From the NCBI RefSeq assembly GCF_025698545.1, contig NC_068569.1:47559218-47623217 (forward strand): a DNA stretch of 64,000 bases, read 5' to 3'. The position numbers were made by a program, and so were the translations under genes. A model generated the notes under the pieces. It had not been told where the DNA came from, made no database searches, and saw only the letters and a list, made by a program, of their open reading frames with translations. The stretch's first letter is position 1; the number at the start of each line of letters is the position of its first letter. This DNA comes from Gossypium raimondii. Its lineage: Eukaryota; Streptophyta; Magnoliopsida; Malvales; Malvaceae. Below are positions 11,590-22,175 of this stretch, one piece after another.

Positions 11590-11862
11590 GCAAATCGCGT
11601 CCCCAGGAGCGCGCTACGTGGCAACAAATCGCGTCCACGTCAGCGCGCTTTGTTGACGTGGCCACAAAGCATGCTGATATGGACGCGATTTACTGCCACG
11701 TTAGCTAACCGCGCTGACGTGGACGCGATTTGCTGACACGTCCCCTGACATCGCGCTGACGTGGACGCAATTTAAAGGAAAATGGTCCATCCGGTAAATA
11801 ATAAAATACCAGACTCATTTCGATAAATTTAAAAAAAAAGTAGCTTTTAATGGTAAATTACC
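11590..11862. repeat. MULE right terminal inverted repeat
   Basis: In reverse complement it starts GGTAATTTACC and reproduces the AAATTTATCGAAATG and CACGTCAGCGCG blocks of the left repeat in the same order. It ends directly against the right copy of the 9-bp target duplication. The PMD gene starts about 320 bp inside it. Confidence 0.9.
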
Positions 11863-11871
11863 CCTTCTTTC

Positions 11872-12963
11872 AATTAAAATTTTAACAATAATAAAAGAAA
11901 ATTCATAATATTTTTTTATCACACTTTTCAAAAATAAATTTCCATTTATCAATGGCAACAAGAGTCCTTAATTAATGGTAATATTGTTAAGAAGTAAAAT
12001 TACAGTATTGTCCATTTCCTCCCAACGTTTTCAAAAAATTTTGTCCGTACTTGTATTATATCTTTCCCATTTTGCAGCTTTAATTCAAACTTTTTAACTC
12101 TCTCTCTCTCTCTCTGCAGCTTCATCGCTCAAAACAATTTTCTGGGTAAATTTGGTTTTCTCTCTTCTCTCTCTTCTTGATTCCTTTTCCATTTCTTCAT
12201 TTGCCTTGCATTTCAGTTTGAGTACTCAAAGATTTCTCATGCCTCAGATTTCCTCATTTCTTTCCTAAGGTAACGTACTAACTTTTTCTTAAGTCAAAGG
12301 AAGTTTGATATTTTGATCCTTTTATGAACACAAGGTTGCATAGTTTAGTAAGTTCATACTGTAACATTTCATCACCTAGCTTGTGGTCAAGAAATTTTAA
12401 GTAATGAGAGGTCCAATTGTTCTTTTTCAGTTTTGATTATTTCCCTAGTATTGCAACAACTCGTAAAACCCGGGTTGAAGATGCTTTTTTCTTTTTTGTT
12501 TTTTCCCCCAAAGATTCAAGTCACCAAAATTTTCTATCATAAACATTGCTGGCTTGAGATGATGATGTGTGTGTTTAATGCCCAATTCATAGCCGTATTA
12601 CTAAAATTTGAGTGAGTACTGGATGTAATTATGTTTTTGGTTAATTTTTTTGTGTATATATTTGGAGGATTTTAAACAAGTGCTATCTCCGTACATAAAT
12701 TGAGATATACATCAAACACGAGTATCACATCCAGATGCTTAAAAAATTTGAAGAGTTTGCATAGATTGTGAAATAATAGAGTATTCTTCAAAGGTGATGG
12801 ACCAATTCTTTTTGACCTTCTGAGTTTTTTAATTATATTTATTGTTTATTTGCATCTGCCATTCTTACAGAATCCTTCATTGTTCCTTACACTCTGCAGG
12901 TCACAAGTTTTTCACTAATTTATATCTTTTCATTTACAAACTCTGCAACTTTTAAGTGCCAAA
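11872..12963 (+). promoter_or_regulatory. Promoter and 5' leader region of the ICR-like gene
   Basis: This 1.1-kb stretch has no coding frame of its own. It holds a CT microsatellite at 12098-12115, common in plant 5' UTRs, and a likely leader-intron acceptor CTCTGCAG near 12892-12899, 65 bp upstream of the ATG at 12964. The MULE end lies only about 225 bp upstream of the CT repeat, so the element sits in or next to this promoter. Confidence 0.5.
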
Positions 12964-14400
12964 ATGCCTAGATCAAGGTGAGAATCTAATCTGCTGTGTA
13001 TTAATGGATATCCTTGTCATAGTTTTAGTTCTTGGATATTAATCTTGTATTAGTTCAACCATGGTTTTTTTCTGTTTTAGCTATTAAAACTAGTACCTGT
13101 TTATGGTTTGTAATGCCATTTTCGGATATATAATTACACATTTGAGCAGAACTAGGGAATTAACCTAGCTAGTTTATGTAGTCACCTTTAAGAGATGATG
13201 GTTACCAGATTTTAACTTCGAATCCCAATATCTACAAGTGTACCAGCAAAATATGCATTTGAGCATAAATATCTTGCCTAAGGATTTCATCAAATTTTAT
13301 TTAATTTTGCATGTGATTATCCGGTTTCTCTTTTTAGTAGGGGCTCAAAAGTGCCACAAAGGCAATCTCCTCGAGGATCAAGTTCTGATTCATATCCTCT
13401 GCGTCATCGAGCAATTACCGATAGTAGTAGTCCCAAGCTCAGAGAATGCCGTTCCCGAAGTGGTACTCCCCAATCAGGTCCACTAAATCAGAAGAAACTT
13501 GGCACTCGCATTGCAGATTTAGAAACTCAACTAGGGCATGCACAGCAAGAGCTGAAGATTTTGAAGCACCAGTTGGATTCGGCAGAAGCTGCAAAGAAAG
13601 AAGCTCAAGAACAATTGGAAAAGAAGACCAAGAAGCCAAAAGCTCCCCAAAAAACTCATGATTCTAAGAAAACACACAGCTGCAGCCTCAGAGATGAATT
13701 TCCCGAAGATAATCGACGAGAAACGGATGTCTTTGAAGTCCCAATGGAAAAAGTAGCAATGGAACCTAAGCTGGAAGTTGACACAACAGATGCAATAGAA
13801 ACCTCAATTGATCCAACAACAGCATTGGAGCCAGAGAAACCACCTTCGAATGACTTGGCTTTGAAAGATGATGAGATCAATGTGCTAAAATCCAAGCTAG
13901 CGGAGAAAGAAAATGAGGTTATTGCGTATGCTCAAGAAAATGAGGACCTGAAAAACCAGTTGAATGAAGTGACAACAAATATATCAACTGCTAAAGCCAA
14001 GAAAGCAGAAATGAGCTTAAGTTTGAGACTAGTTAAACAAGAGCTAGAAGCAAGTAAAAAATTGGCAGCTCAATTGACGGAAAAACTCCGATCCGTGGAA
14101 GGGCGAAGGGAAGCACTGGAAGAAGAGATGAAGAAGCTAAGGGTACAAACAGAACAATGGAGAAAAGCAGCAGATGCTGCTACAGCTATTCTTTGTGGAG
14201 GTGAGGAAACAAATGGGAGGCTCTCCAACAGATGTAGCTCTATGGATAATATTCATTTCGGTGGTGTGTACACAGGTTATGTTGGATCACTTGGCTTGGA
14301 TGATGATGATGGTGATGGTGATGGTTTCCGAACTGAAAAACGAAAGGGCTCCGGGATCAAAATGTTTGGAGACTTGTGGAAAAAGAAAGGTCAGAAATGA
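12964..14400 (+). CDS. ICR: Interactor of constitutive active ROPs (ICR/RIP) protein
   Basis: There are two coding exons: 12964-12977 (MPRS plus two bases) spliced by GT 12978/AG 13340 to 13341-14400, giving 357 aa. The upstream ATG is chosen because it restores the family start MPRSRGS directly before PQRQSPRGSS. The middle is heptad-rich coiled coil (LNQKKLGTRIADLETQLGHA and later LAEKENEVIAYAQENEDLKN). Near residues 277-283 is QWRKAAD, the conserved motif used to bind active ROP GTPases, and the C-terminus KMFGDLWKKKGQK is family-typical and basic. An Asp/Gly run (DDDDGDGDG) is encoded by a GAT/GGT repeat. ICR proteins are ROP effectors linking Rho-of-plant GTPases to exocyst, microtubules and cell polarity at the plasma membrane. 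Length fits the family and no lesion is seen. Confidence 0.93.
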
Positions 14401-15334
14401 AAGTGAGTCTCTGTGATATTCAGGGAATGGTATTTTTAGCTGTTCATGTATAATAGCTGAGGTCAAATGTTTGAATTGTTGGCCATCTGATCCTTAGTAG
14501 GTAGTATGGTTCTACAGTGTTATGTTTAAACCATTAATAAGGTGTAGTGTTATTTATATGATTAGGTATGGGTTCATATGTAATGCGGCCATTCCTTTAA
14601 GCCATGTGCAAAAAGCAAGGGTTGCCCATTCCTTGAAACCCTGTGTAGAAAACTAGGGTCTGGGGCTGAACAAAAATGAAAAGAAATTGATGACAACAAA
14701 ATTGGTTCCAATAGTAGTATTGGTTGGATTTAGCCTTTTCAACTCATGGAAATTATATCCCTCTTTTTTGCCATCTTTTATCAACTTATCAATAGCATCT
14801 ATTTTTCCATTTAATGGATCGAAATAAATAAATAAATAAATAAATTGCAAATTGAAGTGGAGTACTACCTATATGAATATTAACTATATACTACCAAAAT
14901 AAGATGCTATTATTATTTGATGCATTTGCTTTCGGAAGCGAGATTAAAATTTTGTCTTTAATTAATAGTTAAAACAATAAAAAATTTTAAACAAGGGTCA
15001 CTTGGTTCAACATTGGAATATGGAAAAAAATACATGAAACATTGATTAAAATTTTTGTCAAACATCCGTCCTGATATTAATTCAAGCGGTGATTAAAATA
15101 TTTATGAAATTGTAATTATATTAGGATTATACGAGGCTACCATTGTATAACTTAAAGTAACATGATAAATATTTGTGGAAAGAACAGTAAAAATAAATCC
15201 AATATTTGCTTATATTCAAAAAGAAAATTGCAATACATTTACTCTTTACAATTGCATGAATAGTTATCCTTTTACGTAGAACCTACACATTTTTACATCT
15301 CTCAAGTTGTCTTGCTTTTGCTGCTGTTCTTCAT
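14401..15334. other. Intergenic, 3' flanks of two convergent genes
   Basis: This stretch holds the 3' UTR of the ICR-like gene and that of the DWNN/RING gene transcribed toward it. A short AAAT tetranucleotide run lies at 14822-14845. No further gene or recognisable element is seen. Confidence 0.5.
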
Positions 15335-16327
15335 TTATCCTGCCTTAATTACCGGTCTCTGCTCTGTCTTCTTCATCTTCTTCCTTTGTTCCTCATCTTC
15401 ATTCTCTGCGTTAACGAGCTTCCTCTTCATGGCGGAAGTTTCAGTTCCAGATTGATTATTCAGAAATCGGTTGATAGTATCTCTAAGAGTCATATTAGGA
15501 AGAATGTCGTCAGCCACTATTTGTCTTCTGCAAACGCAGGTAGCCATTGAAACAATGCGATCTCTCACGCATTTTTCACAGAAACTAGAGAAACAGCACC
15601 TCGTCAAAACAGCATCTTCCATTACTTGTTTGCACAAAGGGCAGTGAAGTTCGGGTGGTACTGTCGTGGAGTTACAGCTACTCGAAGTTGTTGAAATCGA
15701 AGCGTACGAAATCCCAGAGCTTTTAGAACTCGAATCGGATGTGCTGGAAGCCCTTTTACGGTCAAATTTAGGGTCACCATTAGTAGGGCAATGGTGAATA
15801 TAATGTCCACCCACATTGCATCGACGACAGACATAACTCCGCGGCGGAATTTGCCGCCACTTCCCCAAGGTTTTAACAGATGAAATTTTAAACCCATGGT
15901 CGATTTTGGTTTCTTTACAATGGGTATCTCCTGGTTTAGCAATTGAGTTGTTGGAAATAGAAGTAAAATCAAGTCCGAAATCATCGAAATCGAAGCCTTG
16001 TTCTTGAAGCTCCTCTTTTACTACAACAGATGGTGAGTTGGTTTGGATATTGGGATTTTCTTCTCCGCCGATAACGATGGGTAATCCAGGAGGTCGAGGA
16101 ACACGACGGATCAAAAGGTAAGAGTTTGCGAGGATCAAAGAAGACCCTTTGGCCAACTGTTGATCGGTTTTGGCATCGGAGATGAGTAAGTCGAAATCGT
16201 TGCCATTACCGTAGCGTTTGGAAGCGAAGATTTGGTGTTTGAAATCGGAGAGTGAAATGAAAGGACCGTCGATGGGAAGGGAGTGGGAATCTTTGGAGCT
16301 CTTGAACTTGTAATACACCACCGCCAT
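15335..16327 (-). CDS. DWNN-domain E3 ubiquitin ligase (RBBP6/PQT3-like), short form
   Basis: This is a single-exon frame of 330 aa. Residues 3-76 are a DWNN ubiquitin-like domain (VVYYKFKSSKD to YLLIRRVPRP). Residues 167-180 are a CCHC zinc knuckle (CRRCNVGGHYIHHC). Residues 229-266 are a RING/U-box finger (CPLC, then CCFSSFCEKC and CVC). The tail is basic (KRKLV, KKMKK), suggesting nuclear import. This domain order is that of RBBP6/Mpe1/PQT3 proteins, which act as E3 ligases and in mRNA 3'-end processing. Arabidopsis PQT3-type proteins are much longer, so this is a short, intronless relative, possibly a retrocopy-derived paralogue, yet fully open. The ATG at 16327 starts right at the DWNN domain (MAVVYYKF). 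Confidence 0.9.
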   Translation of the reverse strand: MAVVYYKFKSSKDSHSLPIDGPFISLSDFKHQIFASKRYGNGNDFDLLISDAKTDQQLAKGSSLILANSYLLIRRVPRPPGLPIVIGGEENPNIQTNSPSVVVKEELQEQGFDFDDFGLDFTSISNNSIAKPGDTHCKETKIDHGFKISSVKTLGKWRQIPPRSYVCRRCNVGGHYIHHCPTNGDPKFDRKRASSTSDSSSKSSGISYASISTTSSSCNSTTVPPELHCPLCKQVMEDAVLTRCCFSSFCEKCVRDRIVSMATCVCRRQIVADDILPNMTLRDTINRFLNNQSGTETSAMKRKLVNAENEDEEQRKKMKKTEQRPVIKAG

Positions 16328-17369
16328 CGATGGAACGGAGGAGTAAAGTTTGATGAAAGGAGAGAATTGGGGTTTTCTTTTTTCTCGAGATGTTAGAATG
16401 AAGTTTGAATTTAGTTTCTACAATTTATAGGGAAAAAAGAGGGAATTTGGATAACAAGACTTTCATTAGCATTTGGATATCTAAATTAATTTTTTAACTT
16501 TAGGGCTTTTTTGGTTTAAAAATTGGGGTTTTTTTTTATCTAATTTAAGAAAGATAAATTCGGGCTTAGTCTAGCCTATGCATATATTTATCTTTTTGAT
16601 TTGTTTTATTTAAATCATTATTTCAAAACATAATATACAAAACGCGTTAAAAAACGTTAAAATAAAAATTTTTAACACATTAAAAAATTATCATAAATAT
16701 AATAAATATTTTATTATATTAAAAATAAATATAATAAATGTTATATTGTTTTAAATATAATTTTAAAATTTTATATATTGAGTTGGGTTATTTTGTTGGA
16801 TAAGTTTTTTAGGTTTTGGATAATGGACTTTATTTGTTATTGGGTTAATGATTTAATATATATGTGTATGTATATTGTTAAACTAAGACTTATTTGATAA
16901 TATGTTTTGATAGTTTTTATTGTTTGAAATTTTTATTGTTTCCACCACAACATTTCAAAGGCCAATTCAAGTTGATCCTTCTGAACTAACATATATATAA
17001 TTATTATTTAATATATAATTAATATAATTATTTTTATAACATAATATCTTTGGGTCAAGAAAATCTTGCCCAAGATTCAGTCCATATAGAAAACGGACCT
17101 TAAATTTTACCCAAACTCATTTTCAGGCATTTTATTTTTGCCCAAACTCTTTCATTTTTTGAGTTGGCATTTGAGCCTAGACAAGTGACCCGACTCATGA
17201 GCAAGTGTAATTTGGAGTATGCAAAAGATAATTTAGTCAATAAAATATAATGATTATTTATAACATAATATATATGATATAATATAGTAGCATTTTTCAC
17301 AAAAATGGAAAGTAACCATTTTTTTTGTTTAAAAAAGGAGCATTCTAGACTATTACATAATAATTAATC
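16328..17369. other. AT-rich intergenic region
   Basis: The first ~100 bases (16328-16430) are the likely promoter and leader of the DWNN/RING gene on -. The remainder is AT-rich with TATATAATTATT-like runs. I see no coding frame or element ends. Confidence 0.4.
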
Positions 17370-18535
17370 TAGGAACAGATAAACATATAAGGTCTTCATG
17401 CAACACATTCAGAGCAAAATTACGGGTTTTAGACTAAAGGTGAAAGCAAATGTCCATTCCTTCTGCAACCTATGCTAAACAATCAACCAGCCTATTGCAT
17501 TCCCGATACACATGAGTTAAGTTGACATTCCAATCACACCTCAACAAATCTCGAATCGTATTTAAGGCGTGCGATTCCGGCTAATTAAACATCAAGTTCC
17601 CTTAAATATGATGCAGTGCTTCCAGACAATCTAATTCTAACAACACATCTTGGCAACCAAGCTTCTAAGCATATTTAAGACCATCAAGTTTACCCCAGAG
17701 TTCTGCCTCACATGCACTACATAGCCCTATGTTCCTAGCAAATCCTAGACACCACAAACCATCTACATCTCGGATTACATCACTAGCCATACCTATTACG
17801 TATAGCAAATTCTGACCACTATCAAGCTACGTATAAGTCCATGAGGAAAAAAACTCATGGCACCATTTGTGAAAGTCCGTCGGGATAGTAAACTCGTGAT
17901 TTTTTACATTGCTCTTGTAATGTGATTCACTTAGCCTTTCTGGTGTATTCTGTGTAATTTGTATGGCAAGAGTTCTTTATAGTCTCATTGATGTATTCAG
18001 TGTTACTTGTGCGGGAGATAATGGTTATTCGTCTGTGTTGCAAGTTTCGCATATGTTCTGAGAGTTCTTTATCAGATAAAGTCCGTACTAAGATATGTTA
18101 TGTCTAAAGTTAATTTGGCTTGATTAGTATTTAAATATAATCGAGTGTATATTAAGGGAAGTTCCTGAAAGAAAGTATATATGTGCATGTGTATATGTTG
18201 ATTAAAGAACGTATCACGACACAAAGTTTTCCAATTGACAAGGCTGATCCCCTTTGGGGCATCTTTCTTTCCCCATACAAAATTACGTAACAATATTTCC
18301 ATTTCAAGCAAAGCCTATTAGAGAGAATTGTTGTTTGCATTACATATACCAATATAGAAGCTAACATCGCCTTTGCAAGGGTGATACACCCTGCAATAGA
18401 CAGTGTATGCGCTTTCCAACCAGCTGACTTCAACATTATTTTCTGGACCACATAACTATAAGTCTCTTTGGTTACTCATTTGAGCAATAGGGGAACTCCC
18501 AAATGTTTTCCAAGATTGTCAACAGTAGCAAAGCC
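17370..18535 (-). mobile_element. LINE (non-LTR retrotransposon) remnant: RT tail and RNase H
   Basis: On -, 18535-18200 translates in shifting frames to the C-terminal part of a plant LINE reverse transcriptase (AGWKAHTLSIAGCITLAKAML, then LVYVMQTT). 17880-17430 gives an RNase H (RVT_3-type) domain with DVDGLWCLGFARNIGLC, ACEAELWGKLDGLKYA and LGCQDVLLELDCLEALHHI. Several stops and frameshifts interrupt it, and the zinc-finger segment normally between the two domains is mostly missing. The 5' half of the element is absent, as expected of a truncated old LINE. Confidence 0.8.
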
Positions 18536-18928
18536 CAATCCAATTGCTCACATGTGTAATGTTATGTCTATTTGTTATTTTCACATATTGCCCACAAAAA
18601 GATCAATTAATAGATTTGATGAATGATGTTTGCATTAAGACTAAAATTTTGAAATTCAAAAAATATAGTCTCTAAGAATCATCCAATTGGTGAACTGGAC
18701 TAAATCTATAACTTTAGGTATAATACAGGATTAATGACATAATTGAACCAAATAGATTTAATTGTTACCATCGGGTTAAGACTAAAATTCCAAAATTCGA
18801 AAAGTACAAGGACTAAAATTGATCAAATTAAAATGCAGATACTAAATCCACAGTTTACGTAAAGTACCAAGTCTAATAGCAGAATTTAACCTTTATTTTT
18901 TTCCTTGTTCAAATAACAATATAAAAAA
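18536..18928. other. AT-rich intergenic region
   Basis: No coding frame is seen. Scattered motifs such as AGTACAAGGACTAAAATT look like worn LTR or MITE debris. Confidence 0.3.
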
Positions 18929-19057
18929 GAGCAAACTACACATATAGTCACAAAATCCGAACTACGTACCGTGGATGCTTGAATTGCAAACTTTTTTTAT
19001 TTTGGATGTCTAAAATGAAAATTTTGATAGTTAAGTGACTATATGTGTAGTTTACCT
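18929..19057. mobile_element. 129-bp MITE, Mutator-type
   Basis: Ends are inverted: GCAAACTACACATATAGTCAC at 18931 and its near-perfect reverse complement ending at 19055. A 9-bp direct repeat TATAAAAAA flanks it (18920-18928 and 19058-19066). TIR sequence and 9-bp duplication fit a MULE-derived MITE. It is non-coding. Confidence 0.8.
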
Positions 19058-19526
19058 TATAAAAAATTTGTTAAATTCTAATTTCCAGTAATCTTCTTAT
19101 TTAAAATAATCAAAATTTTAGACAAAAATTAGGTGCTAACTATAGTAAAAACTTTTTTAATGAGAATCACCGAACCAAAATACTACCAACTTTTGGATCA
19201 AAATGAATGTATGTCCAATCTCATTAAAATAAAATGTTTAGCTTCCATTTTTTTGATTTAAATAAGGATATAAAAAATTGTAGTATTCTAATTTCCATTC
19301 TTTTTTGAAAATATTGACTAAAAATATGAAAATTTATTTGATACATTGTCAATGGAGTTTTTAGATTTCATGCAGAGCTAGGGGTTGATAAGTGTCCATA
19401 AGAGTATAGTCAAATATTAAAAAGTGAGACACATGAAATTTTTAACATTATTTATGGAATAAAAATATACTGACAATAAACTAAAAACTAACCCATAATT
19501 ATTTATTATTATTCAATATAATTTAA
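19058..19526. other. AT-rich intergenic region left of duplication A
   Basis: No gene or clear element is visible. This sequence is not repeated elsewhere in the window; duplication with 47793 onward begins abruptly at 19527. Confidence 0.3.
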
Positions 19527-19867
19527 TTATAAATAGTATAAGCATGTTACTTCATAATAATATTTAATATAATATTCATACTTCCCTCATTTTTAAAAAG
19601 AGGATCTTCATAATATTTCTTAAAATTTAAGATTAAATATTAATAATAGTTTAATTAAGTCCAAGGACTGAATTACTAATAAATGCCCTTTTAAAAAAAT
19701 CATCGAATTAAGCCATTATTTTGAAAAATTACAAGACTAGATTAACTTTACGAAAACGCTTCTAATTATCAACACTAAAAATGACAACACCAATATTTTT
19801 TTATTATTTGGTGCCTCCTATTGATGTGAAAATAAAACTTACAAAACAAATCTTGATATAGATTCCA

Positions 19868-20815
19868 AGTCTTATTTCTCTTGTTTTTTCAAGCGATGTG
19901 GGATATGGGTATATATAGACTCATAATCCGTTTGCAGCTTGTTTTCTTAAGTGATGTGAGATGTGAGATATTGGTATATATAGACTCAATAAATAAATAA
20001 AAAGATAAACTTACATATATATAGTAACACATAACATTTTACATATATATTTTATATATAGATGTTGTTAACGCACCAAATAATTATTTATAGAAATTAT
20101 ATAGTTTTGACATATAAATAGAAATTTATATTATATTTTTATATAAAATTGATATTATATTTATAATTATAATTATAATTAATATAAGATATGACATGAG
20201 AAGATAAATGATCGAATACAATTCTAATTAATATAGTTTTTCTTTTATCACAAAAAATTGAATTCTAATTAATAAAAAGGGGAAATTTACCCTTAAGTTA
20301 AATAGTCAACCATGATTTTTTTTTCTATTTTAATGAATTATAATAATATGGTAAAGCCCGAACAACTAACGCGACTCAAACTCAGGCCTCACCTAGGACA
20401 GTGAACACCCTTAACCATCAAGCTATCACATGGGGTTCATAATTATTATTTTTAATACAGTATGTAATGTTTTATTTATTTCAATGAAAATTTTCATTTG
20501 TTAATTAATTAGGTAAAAATTACTAATTTAAGTGCATCCATAGGATAATTATATTCAAAGAAATTTGATTTGGAATTATATACATTTTCAAAAATATCAT
20601 CAGTATTGGCCTATGGTTCAAGAGTTTAATATCTATATATAAAATATTATGTGTTATTATATGTGTAAGTTTGTCATATTTATTTATTTATTAAGTTTAT
20701 AGATACTCATATCTCACATTCCACATCGCTTAATAAAATAAGCTGTAAATGGATTATGATTTTATATATACCCAGATCCTACATCCCACATCGTTTAAGA
20801 AAACAAGTGAAACCC
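19868..20815. mobile_element. Non-autonomous element with ~190-bp inverted repeats
   Basis: The left arm (about 19868-20065) contains AAGCGATGTGGGATATGGG, GACTCATAATCCGTTTGCAG and AATAAATAAATAAAAAGATA. The right arm (about 20640-20815) carries the same motifs in the same order in reverse complement. Within each arm the GATGTGGGAT unit occurs twice. The interior is AT-rich and holds the tRNA-like segment at 20330-20437. No coding frame exists and I cannot fix a target duplication. The second copy lies at about 48135-49080. Confidence 0.6.
20330..20437 (-). mobile_element. tRNA-derived SINE-like segment
   Basis: On -, TAGCTTGATGG (20425-20415) resembles an RNA polymerase III A box, and GAGTTTGAGTC (20383-20373) a degenerate B box about 31 bp on. 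The segment ends toward an A-run (RC of the T-run at 20318-20326). No cloverleaf is evident, so it is not a working tRNA. It is repeated in block A' at about 48,600-48,710. Confidence 0.4.
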
Positions 20816-20825
20816 GAAAATCACC

Positions 20826-22071
20826 TGGTCCCATAAATTTTCAAACTTGGTAATTATTTTTTAAATGGTGTTTTTTTAGTAATTTTCCTTGTACTTTTAA
20901 AATTTAATCCATTTACTTTTAATTTCAAGAATGTAGTCCCTCTATTTGTTTGATTTAGAAATTAAAGTACAATTGATAATACTATTAATCGACTTTCGTT
21001 AAATTTAGATATGTATCATCAATTGGACTTTAATTTTTAAACGAAACTTTGAGTATTAAAACACCACATATTTAAATTTAATGAAAATCTATTAAAAGTG
21101 TTATAAGCTTTAATTTTCAAATCAAATGAATAGAAAAAATTAAATTCTTGAAAATAAAATAAAACAGCTAAATTTCAAAAGCCCGAAGAGAATAAGGACT
21201 AGAGTAGGGGTGAGCAAAACTTGATTCGATTCGAAAAAAAATCGTATTCCGAGTTAATCGAATCGAATTATTCGAATTATTCAAGTCAGCTCGAATAAGT
21301 AATTTGAGTTTTGATTTTTAATCGAGTTTTACAATTTGAATAATTCAAATAATAGATCGATGTAAATACCCTTTTAGTCCTTGTCAAGTTTGAAAATGAG
21401 CAAATTAGTCACTCCCTCAACAAAAATTACGAAAAAATCAATATAATTTTAAATAATTTTTAAAATTCAAAATATTTATAAAAATTCTAAAATTTATATT
21501 TTTTAAAAATTATAAAAATTCTAAAAATATATAAAGAAATTAAAACATTAAAATTTTCTAGAATAATTATTTTTGAACCTAAATAAGTTAATTAATGATT
21601 TAAGTTTACCGTACTAAAGTATTTATTTTATTTTATTTTGAAAAAGTTATCAAATATATATGATTTCAATTTTATGTGCTCTAACATGGATTATTATACT
21701 ATAACAATATGTTAATTTATTTCATTTTACTCGACTTGATTTGAAAAAATTTCTAATCAAGTTAGGATAATAAAATAAGACTCATCAAACTCAAAATTTA
21801 GACCTTAAAATAAATACATATTATTTGTAAATAACAGAGACAGTTAAGCTGAGCCATGGATTTATTCTAAATGACAATAGTACCCTTATTGAGGTAACAT
21901 ATTTACTGGTCTCATGTTTGTCGTAGTATAAAATGCAAAATTGCTACTTCAATAACTGTCAATCCTTTCGTATGATACCTTAAATCAAATTCAGACAAAC
22001 AAGCTCCCTTCAATTCAAGTCATTTCATTCACATTCCTTCTTAGTTGTTTCTTCTTCCATTGGAAATTTCC
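20826..22071. other. AT-rich repeat-derived region and upstream region of NTMC2T6 copy 1
   Basis: 21205-21360 contains the self-complementary TCGAATCGAATTATTCGAA family repeat following GGGGTGAGCAAAAC, a motif seen in dispersed plant repeats. 21900-22071 is less AT-rich and is the likely promoter and leader of the downstream gene. No coding frame is seen. Confidence 0.4.
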
Positions 22072-22175
22072 ATGAAAGTTCTTTTCTTCTTCTTTCTTAA
22101 TGGTGGTGGTGGTTTGGGTTATTGGAAGTGACTGAAAAAGCTAAGGATCTTTTGTTAATAAGTTGGAACATAAAG

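Larger units (their letters stand above)
1108..11862. mobile_element. Mutator-like element (MULE), 10.8 kb, with nested LTR insertion
   Basis: The element is bounded by long terminal inverted repeats (1108-1385 and 11590-11862). It is flanked by an exact 9-bp direct repeat CCTTCTTTC at 1099-1107 and 11863-11871, the target duplication length expected of Mutator. Inside are a MULE transposase pseudogene on + (2205-5065), a telomere-like minisatellite with an inserted LTR element (5262-9000) and a plant-mobile-domain pseudogene on - (9363-11271). The two genes are convergent, each starting next to one inverted repeat. Both are broken, so the element is non-autonomous today. Without the 3.1-kb LTR insertion it would be about 7.7 kb. 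Confidence 0.93.

Noticed and set aside
20373..20425. A tRNA gene on the minus strand
   Set aside because: A- and B-box-like motifs are present, but no cloverleaf, anticodon arm or acceptor stem can be formed convincingly.
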